Part shown: positions 49,972 through 61,859 of the stretch, one piece after another
Layout: the number at the start of each line of letters is the position of its first letter
Numbering within the stretch: the first letter of the stretch is position 1
DNA from: Lasiosphaeria ovina
Taxonomy: Eukaryota; Ascomycota; Sordariomycetes; Sordariales; Lasiosphaeriaceae
Assembly (NCBI GenBank): GCA_033439765.1
Contig: JAULSN010000001.1
Coordinates: forward strand, 3,720,001-3,784,000
Reading direction: 5' to 3'
DNA length: 64,000 nt
The notes under the pieces: generated by a model
What the model was told of the DNA's origin: nothing
Databases searched by the model: none
What the model saw: the letters and a program-made list of their open reading frames with translations, nothing else
Translations under genes and position numbers: made by a program

Positions 49972-50874
49972 ATGAACCGCCCCATGGATCACCTTCAGGG
50001 CGTCCTTGACTCGCACAGGAGGCTGGAATCGCGCGGCGGAGTGTTTTGCCAGATCTCCAAGATCTTGTCCGCCGGGAGTATGATTGGAAGCGCCATCTTG
50101 TTCCCTTTGGCGCATGCCGAAGGGCTTTGGTTTCGCGCCGTGTAAGGCCGTTCACCAATGCTCGTCGATGAGGTGCTAACCGGGGCCCAGCACCCTCTCC
50201 ATCTTCGTGCTTACGGCTGTTGTCTTCCACGGACTCCACATTGAGCCGTTTGTGAGGTAACGCCTTCACCGGGCGCACGCATCGCTGCCTGGCACTCACT
50301 GACAATGCCCAGAATCGGCCCATACTCGGTGCCGGTGATGCTGGCCCTGCTGCTGCTAGCTGTGCTGGCCGGCGGGCCTTCAAAGACGGACCTCGTTCCG
50401 TGGATGCCACTTTTTATTGTCTGCTCCAGCCTGGTCACCGTGGGGATTTATGAGCTCACCGAGCGCCCGTGTCCCTGTGGGAGAAACGTGGAGACGCCGG
50501 ATGAGTTCTCGGGCGTGTCGGTTGATTCTTGGAGCGACGACCCCTCCCGGGCAGCCTCCGGCAGCCAGAAACGTCGGCCGCCGAGCCAGTCCAATCGTTT
50601 CAACCCCTTCTACTTTGCCCGGTGCGGGCCGTCGTCTCAGTACTATGCCGAGACCGAGGCTGGGTCATCGGACATCTCTCTCTCCAGTACAGGCCAGTGT
50701 CGGGCGCATTGGGACCCTTTAACGCGAGGATACTTCACTTCCGAGCATACCCCGGAGCCAAATGAGGAACTGCCAGGACAATCACCCATCGGGATTGGAT
50801 TTGACCGGGAGTCGGTCTCGGTCTCGGACCACGCGTCAAACGGGTCCAACTACCCTCTGCTAGGCCCCCTGTGA
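49972..50874 (+). CDS. Small multi-pass membrane protein of unknown function, 265 aa
   Basis: Exons 49972-50141, 50191-50256 and 50313-50874, all with GT..AG ends (two introns of 49 and 56 bp). The start M-N-R-P-M-D-H-L-Q was chosen because it is the last upstream ATG that keeps the exon open and puts the first helix near the N-terminus. Four hydrophobic segments are visible: ILSAGSMIGSAILFPLA, L-S-I-F-V-L-T-A-V-V-F, VPVMLALLLLAVLAG and W-M-P-L-F-I-V-C-S-S-L-V-T-V-G. A 140-residue hydrophilic Ser/Pro/Glu-rich cytosolic-looking tail follows. The double splice that restores a continuous hydrophobic pattern supports a real gene. I do not recognise the family. Confidence 0.65.
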
Positions 50875-52077
50875 CGACCGGCAAAGGAGCGAATTCCAGC
50901 ATGTACACTAGAGCCGCGGTTTTGTGTCTCGTCCTCTCGACGTGCAATGTCTACCTGGGACGGGCAGGAGGTTTACTATTGCATATACTGCGTTGGAGCG
51001 TCAAGATTTCTTTTGGTAAGCGCCAATGTCATCTGATCTGCGACTACAGGCCAGCAGGTATTTCTTTTCTCTCTCAAGTCCGGAATATGACATCAGGATA
51101 GGAGACGTTTCTCCTAGACCGTCCACTGGATGCCACTGGACGTCGTTAGCCAGGACAGTCGGAAATACAGCCTCAGACACGCCCCGCAAGGAAAGAGGGC
51201 ACTCGTCTGTAACCTAGGAGTTTTACGGACTCTTCCACGCCATGAGGTTGGCGGTCAGTTCTCGAACGTGGCCAGAATCTCGGGGCTGTTTGAGCCGCAA
51301 TATGCGAACCAACTACGGAGCATTAGCAACATACAGAAGCCGATATCCACAGGCGTGGAGCGGGATTTGGCATGAGGAGAAGGCGAATAGAAGATGTCGA
51401 CTCGGGTCACTCGCGGAAGCCTAGCTGTGGACAAAGCACATCTCAGTCATGATCTGCAGCAGGTCTGGAAGCACAATGGAAGGCCTTGTGTACTCGACTT
51501 GGATTCGCTAAACGGCGAGATAACAGCTTCTTGTCGGTACTGTACCTCGAAGGCGAATTAATGATGGAGGTTAGTGTCTCCTTCCGCATGTACATAGATG
51601 CATAACCAAGGTAGCCATGAATTAGAATTGTACATACATACTCATAGCTTAGTTTATTCGTCGGGGTCGACAAGACGGGCTTCTTTGTCTCACTGGGCTT
51701 TGTCTCACTGGGTCATGTTGTCCGACTTTGTTGTTACGTACTGTATTACAGGGGAGAATGAGACCAGGGCGCGGTTGGCTTCAAAGGCGTCCCTCCAGCC
51801 CGTTGGTAGCCGTCTTTAGCCCCGTGATCGCCAACAACCCCGCCATCGGCCCCTTATCAGTCTGACCGCTGCAGGGCAGAGAGCCGACTGGGGTGCCCTC
51901 AGCGTTATCGTCGACCATGTTGACATTGGGTATTATTTTCCTCTCTTGCGACGTAAACTAGGGACTCTGAAGGTTTCTTTATATATATATATATTTTTTT
52001 TTCATATTTTATTTGCCACCTCGCTGCATTACAGTACGTTCCGTGCTTTGAGGCACCGGGGCATCGGAGGCACCGAA
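50875..52077. other. Spacer upstream of the aminotransferase gene
   Basis: No gene is supported. An alternating TA run with a following T-run (about 51976-52006) lies roughly 80 bp before the aminotransferase ATG and could act as a TATA-like/poly(dA:dT) promoter element. Confidence 0.45.
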
Positions 52078-54250
52078 ATGCGGAGAGCAGCTAAACTTGG
52101 CGCCCGCGCCCGCGGCGTCGCCGGCTTAGTGACACAAAATACACGGCCAACCCCATCATCACCGGCGCCACGCCCCGCCTCATCGCGGATACAGACCCAC
52201 GACAGCATCGTCTCCAGGTCGCTGCTCCACTCCAAGTCCAGAGACAACAACTCGGAGGCGCTGGGAACTGTGGCCAAACTGGTCTCAGATGCTGCTGCTA
52301 CCCCCGTTCTTGCGCCAAAGAACCCCCAACATGTTACCATCGCCGACATCCTCGACCGCCGCGCCAAGGCCGGCAGGCTCGTCGCCGGTACCGCTGCCTA
52401 CTCGGACAGCGACATGTTCAAGGGTCCCGTATGCATTTGTTCATGCTTAACCCTAACCCTTGCGTCTATATGTTCTATGTTCTATTCGCCCACCCCCTTT
52501 TGTCGTTTTGCTGGAAAGGGGACTAACATCGCCGTCGGCTGGTGTTCTAGTCATCAGGCAAGCCAAAGGCTAAGAGGTGGGACTGTACGTTGCCTCCTTT
52601 CTTTTTTCTCGTTCTTTTTTCTCTTTTTCTTCCTTTCTACTTTCCGACCCTCCCCCTATTCAGACCCAGGCCAGATCTTAACACCGCGTACAGACCATCT
52701 CACCGATGAGAGCAAGGCCCGCGAGCCGTGTATGCTCAAGCAGGCGGCCAAGCACCTCAAGAAGCCCGGGCTGATCTCGCTCGGCGGCGGGCTGCCCTGC
52801 GCCGAGAACTTCCCCATCGAGTCGCTGAGCATGAAGGTGCCGCGGGTGCCGCACTTCTCCGAGGAGGCGACGCGCGAGCTCGGCTCGGAGCTGCGCATCG
52901 GCAAGTACGACGTGGCGGCGGGCGAGTCCGAGTACGACCTGTCGATCGCGCTCAACTACGGGCAGTCGACGGGGTCGGCGCAGCTGATGCGCTTCGTCAC
53001 CGAGCACACGGAGCTCGTGTGCCGCCCGCCCTACGCCGACTGGCGCTGCGCTCTCACCGTCGGCAGCACCGGCGCCCTCGAGCAGGCCCTGCGCATGCTG
53101 TGCGACCGCGCCCGCCACGACGCTGTTCTTACTGAGGAGTACAGCTTCTCCACCGCCCTCGAGACCGCCGCGCCCCTCGGCATCCATCTCTTCGGCGTCG
53201 CCATGGACGCCCAGGGCCTGCTGCCCGACGCCATGGACGCCATGCTGCGCGACTGGGACCCGGCGCAGCGAGGGGGTGCCAGGCGCCCGCACGTCCTCTA
53301 CACGGTGCCGTCGGGCCAGAACCCGACCGGTGCCACCCAGGGCGAGCAGCGCCGGCGCGACATCTACGACGTGGCCCGCCGCCACGACGTCTTCATCATC
53401 GAGGACGAGCCATACTACTTTCTGCAGATGCTGCCGTATGCAGGGAAGACAGAAGCGGCGGCGGCGGGAGGGGCGCAAAAGACATCGCCGGCGAACGAGG
53501 AGTCGGTCGAGGACTTTCTGGCCTCGCTGATCCCGTCGCTGCTGAGCATGGACACGGACGGGCGCGTGCTGCGCATGGACTCGTTCTCTAAGGTGGTGGT
53601 GCCGGGGTCGCGCGTCGGCTGGATCACGGCGTCGGAGCAGGTCGCCGAGCGCTACATCCGCCACGCCGAGGTCGCCAGCCAGGGGCCCAGCGGCGTCTCG
53701 CAGGTCCTGCTGCACCGCCTGCTCGACACGCACTGGGGCCACGACGGCTACCTGCGCTGGCTGATGCACCTGCGGCAAGAGTACACGGCCCGCCGCGACG
53801 TCCTGCTCGCCGCCTGCGACGCCCACCTCCCCCGCGACGTCGTCAGCTGGAACCCGCCGGCCGCGGGCATGTTTGTGAGTTTTCCAGTCTCTTCTCTCTA
53901 CAACACCGCACCAGATCCCCCCTTTTCCGAAGAGAGAAGAAAAAGGGGCCACTAACAAAACAACAACAACCACAACAACACAGCACTGGCTAAAGATCGC
54001 GCACGAGGCCCACCCGGACGCGGGGTCCAAGTCGGTCCTCGCCATCGAGGACGACATCTTCAACAGGTGCATCGCCAAGGGCGTGCTCGTGGCGCGCGGA
54101 TCGTGGTTCCGCACCGAGCGCGGCGAGCACGCCAGCCCGCCCACCGACCTCTTCTTCCGCGCCACCTTCGCCGCCGCCACGCCCGAGAACATGGCCGAGG
54201 CCATCCGCCGGTTCGGCGCTGCCGTGGGCGAGAGTTTTGGGCTGGAGTAG
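52078..54250 (+). CDS. Aromatic-type aminotransferase (PLP fold type I, ARO8-like), 610 aa, with mitochondrial-like leader
   Basis: Four exons: 52078-52428, 52551-52584, 52694-53874, 53984-54250. A 34-nt exon restores the family segment K-P-K-A-K-R-W-D-Y-H-L-T-D-E-S. The PLP enzyme core shows ISLGGGLPCAENFP, S-T-G-A-L-E-Q-A-L, YTVPSGQNPTG, I-I-E-D-E-P-Y-Y-F and the Schiff-base lysine Lys428 in MDSFSKVVVPGSRVGWI. The C-terminal arginine region follows (L-F-F-R-A-T-F-A). This is the pattern of fungal ARO8/ARO9 enzymes, which interconvert aromatic amino acids (and aminoadipate) and their 2-oxo acids. The first 60 residues (MRRAAKLGARARGVAGLVTQ) are basic and acid-free, suggesting mitochondrial import, although an internal start would give a cytosolic form. 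Exon 3 is extremely GC-rich at third positions. Confidence 0.92.
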
Positions 54251-55101
54251 ATTAGGTACATTTATATGCAGTCGATGTGGTGTGGTGTGGCGGTGCATAG
54301 GGGAGTCGGGTACCTAGGTATGTGTCTGGCACTTGAGATGGTATTGGTATTGGTATTAGGGTGTATATAGGCAGGCATGAATAGCCAGAAGGCCAGGCCA
54401 GGTTCTCTATCTTATGCCAACGGGCTTCTATAACTTGAGCTTGGGTAAATAATCGTTTGGGAAAATGACAAGTAAAGTCAAGTCTCTTTCTTTTTTATTT
54501 CTTTTCTAAAAGGAAAAGAAAGAAGGCCAAGAAACTACAAATTGCGGTGCCTAACACCAGAGTCTCTGTCAACCCAAAATATGGATATCTGCTTTGCGTC
54601 CAAGCTACGAACATGTACAAGCGGTGACTTGAATCACATTACACCGGCAAGCCCGTCAACAACTCTACACGTTGTTACAGAAAAGGGGGCTCACGAGCAT
54701 CCCATGGCTCTCGTGCCGTACTCTTGCATCTCACCCAACCCAGCCAATAGATCCCCCATAGTCCCAAGCTTTCAAACTGACCAATTGAGCTCATTCCATT
54801 GTGGGGCTGTTCAGCTCCTTCAAATTCTTGCATTTTCTGTCCGTCGTGTACGTGTAAGAGCAGCCTTGACCTCAGCCTCAACCTCAACCGCAGAGGGTCG
54901 CATGTTGCCAACGCTACGCTACTTAATATCCAGACTGCCAGATGCCGCCTTCAGAATATCCAGTGTCCAAAATCCGCCTCCCCAAGTCATCATGGCTAAT
55001 CATACATCCAACCAGCCCCCGAAAATGCCAAAGACAAAACATCGTGAATTCAATCAAATAGGGCACTCAAAAAAAAAAAAAAAAAAAAAACCACAACAGT
55101 C
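54251..55101. other. Spacer between convergent aminotransferase and P450 genes
   Basis: No gene is supported; it contains both 3' flanks. A run of about 21 A lies at 55070-55090, immediately after the P450 stop codon. A short TACCTAGGTA motif lies near 54311. Confidence 0.55.
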
Positions 55102-56964
55102 TCACTTTGGAGCCTCCCAGAAGGCAACGCGCACGCCGTCGCCGGGCTGCAGCACGATCTCGGCCTTTAGGGTGGGCCTGCCGCCGTCGACGGCGGCCAT
55201 GTAGTTCTCGACGCGGCCGTAGCGCTGGAAGAGGCGAGTGAGGACGTAGCCCATCTCGGTGAGGGCGAACTGCTGGCCGATGCAGATGCGCGGCCCGCCG
55301 TTGAAGGGCACGTACTGCCACGGCTTGGGCTGCCAGCGGAACCAGCGGTCCGGCGAGAAGACGACCGGGTCGGCGAACTTCTCGCTGATGCGGGGGTATA
55401 AGTCGGCTCGCCGCTGCATTACCAGCGTGCTGTAGCCAATGGGGTTGTCCTTGAGCACTGCCAGCGGCTGGCTGCCGTCGGGCCCGCCGCCGCGCGGCAG
55501 CGTCGTGTCCTTGAGCGCCAGTCGTACGCTGTGTTGAGGGACGCACGTTTTGGCAAAAGGTCAGAAAAGCTGTGCGAGGAGTGAGTGAAAGTAAAAAAGG
55601 CTTACTTGAAGGGGACAACAGGGTACAGCCGAAGCGTCTCGTTCATGACGTTCTGCAGGTACTTCATGCTCTTGAGATCGTCATATGTCGGGGCGCGGGT
55701 AGGTCCCACGACCTCGAGGATCTCGGCGCGCAGCTTGGCGACGGCGTCTGGGTGGCGGGCCAGCTCGTAAATGGTCCAGGACAGGGTGCAGGCCGTCGTG
55801 TCACGGCCGGCCAGCAGCACGGCCACGAGCTGGTCGCGGAGCACCTTGCGCTCGCTTGTGAAGCCCGACAGGGCGTGGAGGAACGTGTACCCCGCCTCGC
55901 CCTTGGACTTGCTGGCGAGCTCGTCCGGGCTCAGCCGGAGCGCCCGGTCAATGTACTGGTTGACGAAGGCGTTGATCACCTCCATGCCCTCCCAGAACGT
56001 CTTGCGGTTGACAAAGCTGGACAGGGGCCCCGTCCGCGCGATGAGGCTCTGCACCCGTTGCACTTCGGCAAACGCCTCGGCGAACTCTTGGACTGGAGTG
56101 CTGCGGAAGGTGGTTAGTGGAGAATAAATAACGACATTCTAGGCGTGGAGAGAGAAAGACACACCTGAGCGACTTGATGTCCTTGCCGAGGAGGAAGTCG
56201 GTAGCCGCGTCCAGGGTGTAGCGGAAGAACAAGTCACTAACGTCGACGGGCTTGCCGTTCCCGGCCGCCATGTCGATGGGCTGGTCCTCGCCGTTCAGGG
56301 CACCGCCGTTTGCGATGGCGCGGAAGAGGATCTGCATGTGGCTCTCAAAGACGTCGAGGTCGCTGACGCGGTCCTTGACGAACTGGGGCCGGATCAGCTG
56401 GCGGCTGTTGTGCCACTGCTCGCCGTCGGTGGTGAAGATGCCGTCGCCCAGGAAGTCCTTCCACTTTGCGTGGAAGGGCGCGCCCTTGCCGTAGTCGGCA
56501 AACTGGGTGGCCAGGATCGCCTTGATGTTCTCGGGGTCGGCCGTGAACACCATGCGCTGCCCAATGATGCGGCACTCGGCAGTCCAAGCATCAGTCGAGC
56601 TGAAGACGCCCCTCCAGAAGTCAATGTTACGATGCTGCTTGGCCATGCGAATAGTCTCGGCAACGATGCTGATGCCTGAGCAGTGGCTGGTTAGATGACG
56701 ACGTGTTTCTACTTCAACCAGCCAGCCCCTTGCCATAAAACAAAACACCGAATCACACAAGTTCAAGAGAAACGGCCGAGACTCACCGAATGGCAGCCTC
56801 GACGGGATGCTAGGCGCCCTTTGGCCGGGGCCTCTCGATAGCTTGAAGTTCTGCCATGCCACCTGACATGTCTTGAAGACGACCCAGCCTAGGAGGAGAC
56901 CTGGCAGCAGGAGGAGCGTTGACTTGATGGAGACATGGTCCACCGCTGTTTCGACCAACCCCAT
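55102..56964 (-). CDS. Cytochrome P450, CYP52-like (alkane/fatty-acid hydroxylase group), 536 aa
   Basis: Four exons on the minus strand: 56964-56787, 56675-56165, 56100-55606, 55528-55102. An N-terminal membrane anchor (STLLLLPGLLLGWVVF) fits an ER enzyme. P450 landmarks are complete: the I-helix oxygen motif AGRDTTACTLSW, the K-helix ETLRLYPVVP, the P-D-R-W meander and the haem loop FNGGPRICIGQQFALTE with ligand Cys477. The haem loop ending G-Q-Q-F-A-L-T-E and the R-P-Q-F-V-K-D-R-V-S-D-L block are typical of the CYP52/CYP539-like clade, which oxidises alkanes and fatty-acid chain ends. The exact family needs alignment. No secondary-metabolism core gene is next to it, so a catabolic role is more likely than a cluster role. 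Confidence 0.92.
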
Positions 56965-59883
56965 ACCGGAGTCTCGGGCCCAGAATTAATGAATAGCCAA
57001 GGTAGGTAGGATAGGTAAGATGGGCAGCTACAGCTTCGAAACCGTACGTGTTCTCGCCAGACGATACTTGCAATGCCTAGGAGAGAGGATATAAGAGGTA
57101 AAGGCGAATTCCAATTCCTTGGGAGAGCAGTAGGTAGGCTGGATATTAGTAACCCGGCAGGAGGGGGTCACCCATGGATATGGACATGGACATAATGGAC
57201 AGGGCGGTCCGACCTTTTCATTCAATTCATTGTTCCAACATCCAGCCAGCCAGGGGCCTAAAGGGGGTGGTGGCAGACCTCCCGCCGTCCTTCTCCCCTG
57301 CCCACTGACAGTCTCTCTCTAAAAGTATGGAGCGGAGTGGGAATCGCCCGCCGGGTTGCATCTTCCGAGTGATGTGCGAGCTCGAGTGTCTCCAAAGCCA
57401 AGCGGGAAGCACCCCCTTTACCCCAGAGAGAGTACAAGCTCTACTAGTAAGTCTACCTGGGTACCAAGGTAAGGTACGTACGCCTTGGCCAGCGTAGGTA
57501 GCGTGCCTTCCATAACTTGGCTCGGATATGTGGGCTGTCATCCAACCATCAAGAGACGATTCCTTCCCTTCCCGCTCTCGACATTTGACGGGAAAGAGAG
57601 GTTAACGGGAAAATGGTGGGGATGGAACAAAGCGAGTACGGACGCACGCACACGAGTTGCCCTCTCCCCTCTCCTCCCCCACCCTAAAGGTGCTCGCCCC
57701 TTTGAAGTAGATACCTTGGATACCTTACCTACCAAAAGGCATGCAGGCGATAACAGCGGCGTACCGCAGCCATTGAAAACTGCCGCAACGAGAAGAGAAA
57801 AAAGATGCCCAGCTCGTATTTTCGAGAAGTCCCGTCCATCCGGCCGCCCTCGGACACAAACACCGTCTTGTCTCCGAGTCAATCCGGGTACCTTGCTTGG
57901 CTCAGAACCCGCAAACTGATCGGTCAAACGCGTGTGTTCATACCGTGTGTGCGCCGTTGCCCGCCTGCTCCTCACCGCCGCGCTCCCGGGGCGGTGGAAG
58001 TGCCGTCGCGAGTACCATGTCTCGGGCTGCTGCGAGGTGGTACTGTATTGTACACTCACAAACACCCAAGAGTAGGGTAGCACAACGATGCCCTTAGGAC
58101 TAGTATGTGCCATATATTGAAAAGGCAGTGTGGTGGGGAAAGTAGCGCATTCCATGTGCCTGGGCAGCCGCCAAGTGCCCCCGGTCAGTGGTTACTAACC
58201 CAAAAGTTACGTGATGAGAAAAGGATGCCGAGGTTCCATGTTTTTTTGTTTGCAGCTGCTGCGGCGAAAGGCGGGGAAGATGGGGGAGAAGGAAGACTTG
58301 GGGGCAACCAGAATGAAATGTGGCCAAATGGTGTCATGACGCAGGACGTTCTCGGTGCGAGAGTTTTCTTTGGCTAGACAAGAGCCCGAGGTTTGTAGAC
58401 ATATGTACACAGAACCAGAGAGGATTGCTATGCCTGGAACTTGAAGCAAAGCCGGGACGGGGAGAGCGGAAAGACACAATTGGAAGGGGGGTTCCTTCCC
58501 TGGTGGATGATCAAGGTCAACCAACGTTGGGTTGTTGTTCAGCCTGGACAGGTATGTATGTAGGTAAATACACTTCATGAGACTGGGCAGCAGAGACCCC
58601 AAGGGTTAGCATCTATATTCTCTGCATTATATGCCAGACTGCAGCGTGGCGCGCTCTCGGCGACATGTTGCGGTGCTAATAAGGTGCTGATGTCGAAGAC
58701 GTTGACGTTTGGGAGTTCACGAGCGGCATCCCCCATTGCGGGTACTGACGGTACATGTACATACTTGGCGGTATCCACTACGTGACGCTCCCCAGCTTCC
58801 ACTACGGTCAGAAAGAGCTAGATAGCGAAGCTCCCCATCGGCGGCCTAGCCAACAACAGCGATAGCGTCAAGCGGGGGTTGGAGAGCCCTCGCAGCTCAG
58901 TTGAAGCACCAGGGGTCTCTCCATCTCGATGATAACTTCTTCCATCGAGACACCTGTACTCCAAACTTTGTCTCGAGACGAGCGCTGGAGTCGAGTTCTG
59001 CCAATTCGAAGGAAGATAGACGCCGTGCCCAAAGACTCCAACGTATGCGCAGTTACAAAAGCCGCCAGCCAATAACGAGCCTCAATTGGCATGAGTTCTG
59101 GACCTTTTTCGACCACAACACTCTCTCTCACATGACATCGCATCCGCTAACTTACTCCATGGTGGGCGGTCTTCCCACCTCGGCATGTTCCCCGCACGTC
59201 GCGTCGACGTCGAAACCTACCTAAGCTAAGGGGCCCGTCCGTCGGTCGGGACACGGATGGACTCTTTGGTGCGAGATCAGGATCGGGGCCTGTTTTGAAA
59301 GTTTGAACCGGACAGTCGGGCGGTCTCAAAACGCCGACCGACTCACTAATACATCAGGTAGTAAGTGTGGTCTTGAATCTGGGAGCCTAGTCATGGATAC
59401 AGATGCAACATGTCATATTAAAGTGGAATTGCAAGGTACCCGCCTGAGATACTTGCCAGAAGGGATACAGTACATACATATACATGTTATATTGCAATCC
59501 ATCAAGACCCAGGTCAGTGCCTGCTGTTCAAGTGCTCTTCAGCGGAGGATGTAACGACAAGATGAAAGACAACACGCAGGAAACTCCGATTCCGTTAAAC
59601 GCCCCGGCCGAGTATCTATTAGCTGCCACTTCCGGCGGTGATGCGCTTCTATGTCCAATGCAGCACACGGCTAAAATACAAAAGGTGTCGTCAAGGGAGC
59701 AACTTTCGCGACAACGGTCAAGGCAGTCCATTACTAAAACCTACCTACCGTCGCGTGTTTGCTAAAAAAAACCCACGCGCCATATCGAGGCAGGCTACTG
59801 ACTGGCCCTCACCGTGCCCCTGTGACACCGCATCAGAACCCACAACCCCGTCGATGTCGTGTCCTTTCTGGCTGCCCTTATCG
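56965..59883. other. 2.9-kb stretch without a supported gene
   Basis: Holds the P450 promoter and the 3' side of the GH20 gene. A 205-codon minus-strand frame (58155-57538) has no motif and heavy overlap with plus-strand frames, so I do not call it. TAGGTAGG/ACCTTACC repeats occur at 57000-57020, 57450-57500 and 57710-57735. Confidence 0.5.
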
Positions 59884-61859
59884 TCATGAGATTGGGTACG
59901 AGCAGTCGAAGCTGTCCGACTGCGTGCAAAACGTCATTTGTATGGGCGAAGCCCCCACCCCGCGGGCCACCAAGCGGTACCTCATCTCATTAAGCCGCGG
60001 TGTCACCTCAAGCTGGCTCCGATTTTGCCCTGAGGCGTCCGTCGTGCCGGACCACAGGTTCTCGCCCATGGCGCTCGCCCGCGGCCATAGGATGCTGTCT
60101 AGGTTGACGGGATCAATAGTCTCGCCCCAGACTGCCGCCTCGCCGCCAATGACCAGCTTCGCCTCCTCTTCAGTAAGATTGTACGTCGGGTCGTGCGAGT
60201 AGATCAGCCGCCAGCTCTTGTACGGGTCGCACCAGTCGCCGAATGGATAAAACGTCTGGTAGGCCTCGCCGTTGTCCATGTTGATCCATTGCCCACGGCC
60301 ACAGTCCAGATACTGGGGAGAGAAGCCAGCCTTGTCAATTTCTCGTCTTTATTCACCTTGTCCCCTAACCAGACGCCCGCGTTTTCCCTCTTCACTCTCT
60401 GTCTCAAAGGCAAGGGGACATAAAAACTCACCAAAAAGTTGTAATTGCTGTCAATGACCTTGTAACCCTTCCCTGTCAGCGCCTTGACCGATTCGTCCCC
60501 GAGCCAGGCTTGCACGACCGTGTCCTTGCCCAAGGTGACGTTCCACTCCAGCGGGATCTCTTCCCACGTGATGGGCGTCAGGCCGGCCTTCCGGACTCGA
60601 GCGTGCTGGGTGTCGATGAACTTCTGGAGCAGAGGTTGCAGCACTGCCGAGTCGTTGGAGCGGATTCCCTCGTCCAGCATCGAGTCATTCATGTTCAGCT
60701 CGTCGCCGCCCGTGTGGAAATAGGCCGAGTACGGCGCCAGGCGCGGGAGCAGATCGTCAAACAGCTTGTCGAGAAAGTTGTCGACGGCCGTGTCGTTGAG
60801 CTTGAACGCTCCGCATGGCGGCTCTGCACACCACCACCAATATGGCGCCTTGTTATACGCGACAATGAGCTCTGGGTGCGACAAGGCAACGGCTCCGATG
60901 TGGCCGGGCATGTCGATTTCAAAATACACCTCGACACCCCGCTGGCTTCCGTACTTCTGGATTAGTTCCACATCCTGGGGGGTGTATACCTGGGACGGGT
61001 GATAGGCGCCCTCCCTCGAAACCTCGGGCAGTGACGGTATCTCGAGAGGCCACGACTGTGAGTCCGTGACGTGGATGTGCAGGACGTTCAGCTTGTTCCA
61101 GGCCATGGCGTCGAGAGTCCTGAGGATGTCCTTGACACCCATGTAGTTCCGGGACGTGTCCAGCAGGACGCCGCGGTGGGGATACTTGGGAGCATCCTGG
61201 ATCGACACGGGCGCAAACGGCGTGTACCAGAAGGTCCCTGTCGAGTGCTGGTAGAACAGCTGGGTGAACGTCTCAAGCCCGCGGAGGATTCCGATGGATG
61301 AGACGGCCGTCAGTTTGACATCACCTTCGGTGCTGAGCGTCAGGTTGTACGACTCGTCCACCTCGCCAGCCAGAGGCTTGAAGGTGCTGGCCGTGTCCTT
61401 CCCCGTCTGGACAATCTGAAGGTTCTTGATCCACGTCTGGCCCTTGTACACGTCGGGCTCGAATTCGGCCAGCTTGTTGCGCTTCGTGATCATCCACGGG
61501 ACGAATTTGTCGGTGAATATGGAGCTCAGGGCCCTCGAGACGCCGGCCGTGACGATTTCCTTGCTGTCCGAACTGAGAGGGACATATCCATACACATATG
61601 GGACCTGTTGGTTGGCTAGGTACTTAGTATGCGCTCCGTATCCGCCACCGTCACCATCATCATAACCGTCACCGGGGCAGCCAGTGGGAGGGGAGGAATT
61701 CCAGCATACGAATGCGCCATTGTACGTGATCTGAAGGTTCTGATGCAGGTACAGGACCGAGCTGCCCTTGGAGTAGCTCTTGGGCACTGGCCATATCGCC
61801 GACACAGGGTGGGAGGCGAGGAGCAGGACAGAAAGCAGAAAGAGCAGAGGCGACGCCAT
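59884..61859 (-). CDS. Secreted GH20 beta-N-acetylhexosaminidase (chitobiase), 618 aa
   Basis: Two exons on the minus strand, 61859-60432 and 60312-59884, with a 119-bp GTGAGT..CAG intron. I chose the ATG that opens a clean signal peptide (MASPLLFLLSVLLLASHPVS); an in-frame ATG at 61886 adds nine residues. The enzyme releases GlcNAc from chitin oligomers outside the cell or in the wall. An N-terminal GH20b-type domain with Cys (F-V-C-W-N-S-S, G-C-P-G-D) is followed by the TIM barrel. The barrel has LLDTSRNYMGVKDILRTLDA, HIHVTDSQSWPLEIP, YFEIDMPGHIG and the catalytic pair Asp386-Glu387 in HTGGDELN, then W-E-E-I-P-L-E-W. Exon 2 supplies YLDCGRGQWINMDNGEAYQT and the conserved EAAVWGETID and W-P-R-A-S-A-M-G-E-N-L-W-S. 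Many N-x-S/T sites fit a secreted glycoprotein. Confidence 0.95.

Noticed and set aside
52678..54261. 527-codon minus-strand open frame
   Set aside because: It lies antisense to the aminotransferase exons and is rich in V/A/R/G as expected from the complement of GC3-rich coding DNA; no motif.
57538..58155. 205-codon minus-strand frame as a gene
   Set aside because: No recognisable motif, overlapped by plus-strand frames of similar length and low-complexity composition.
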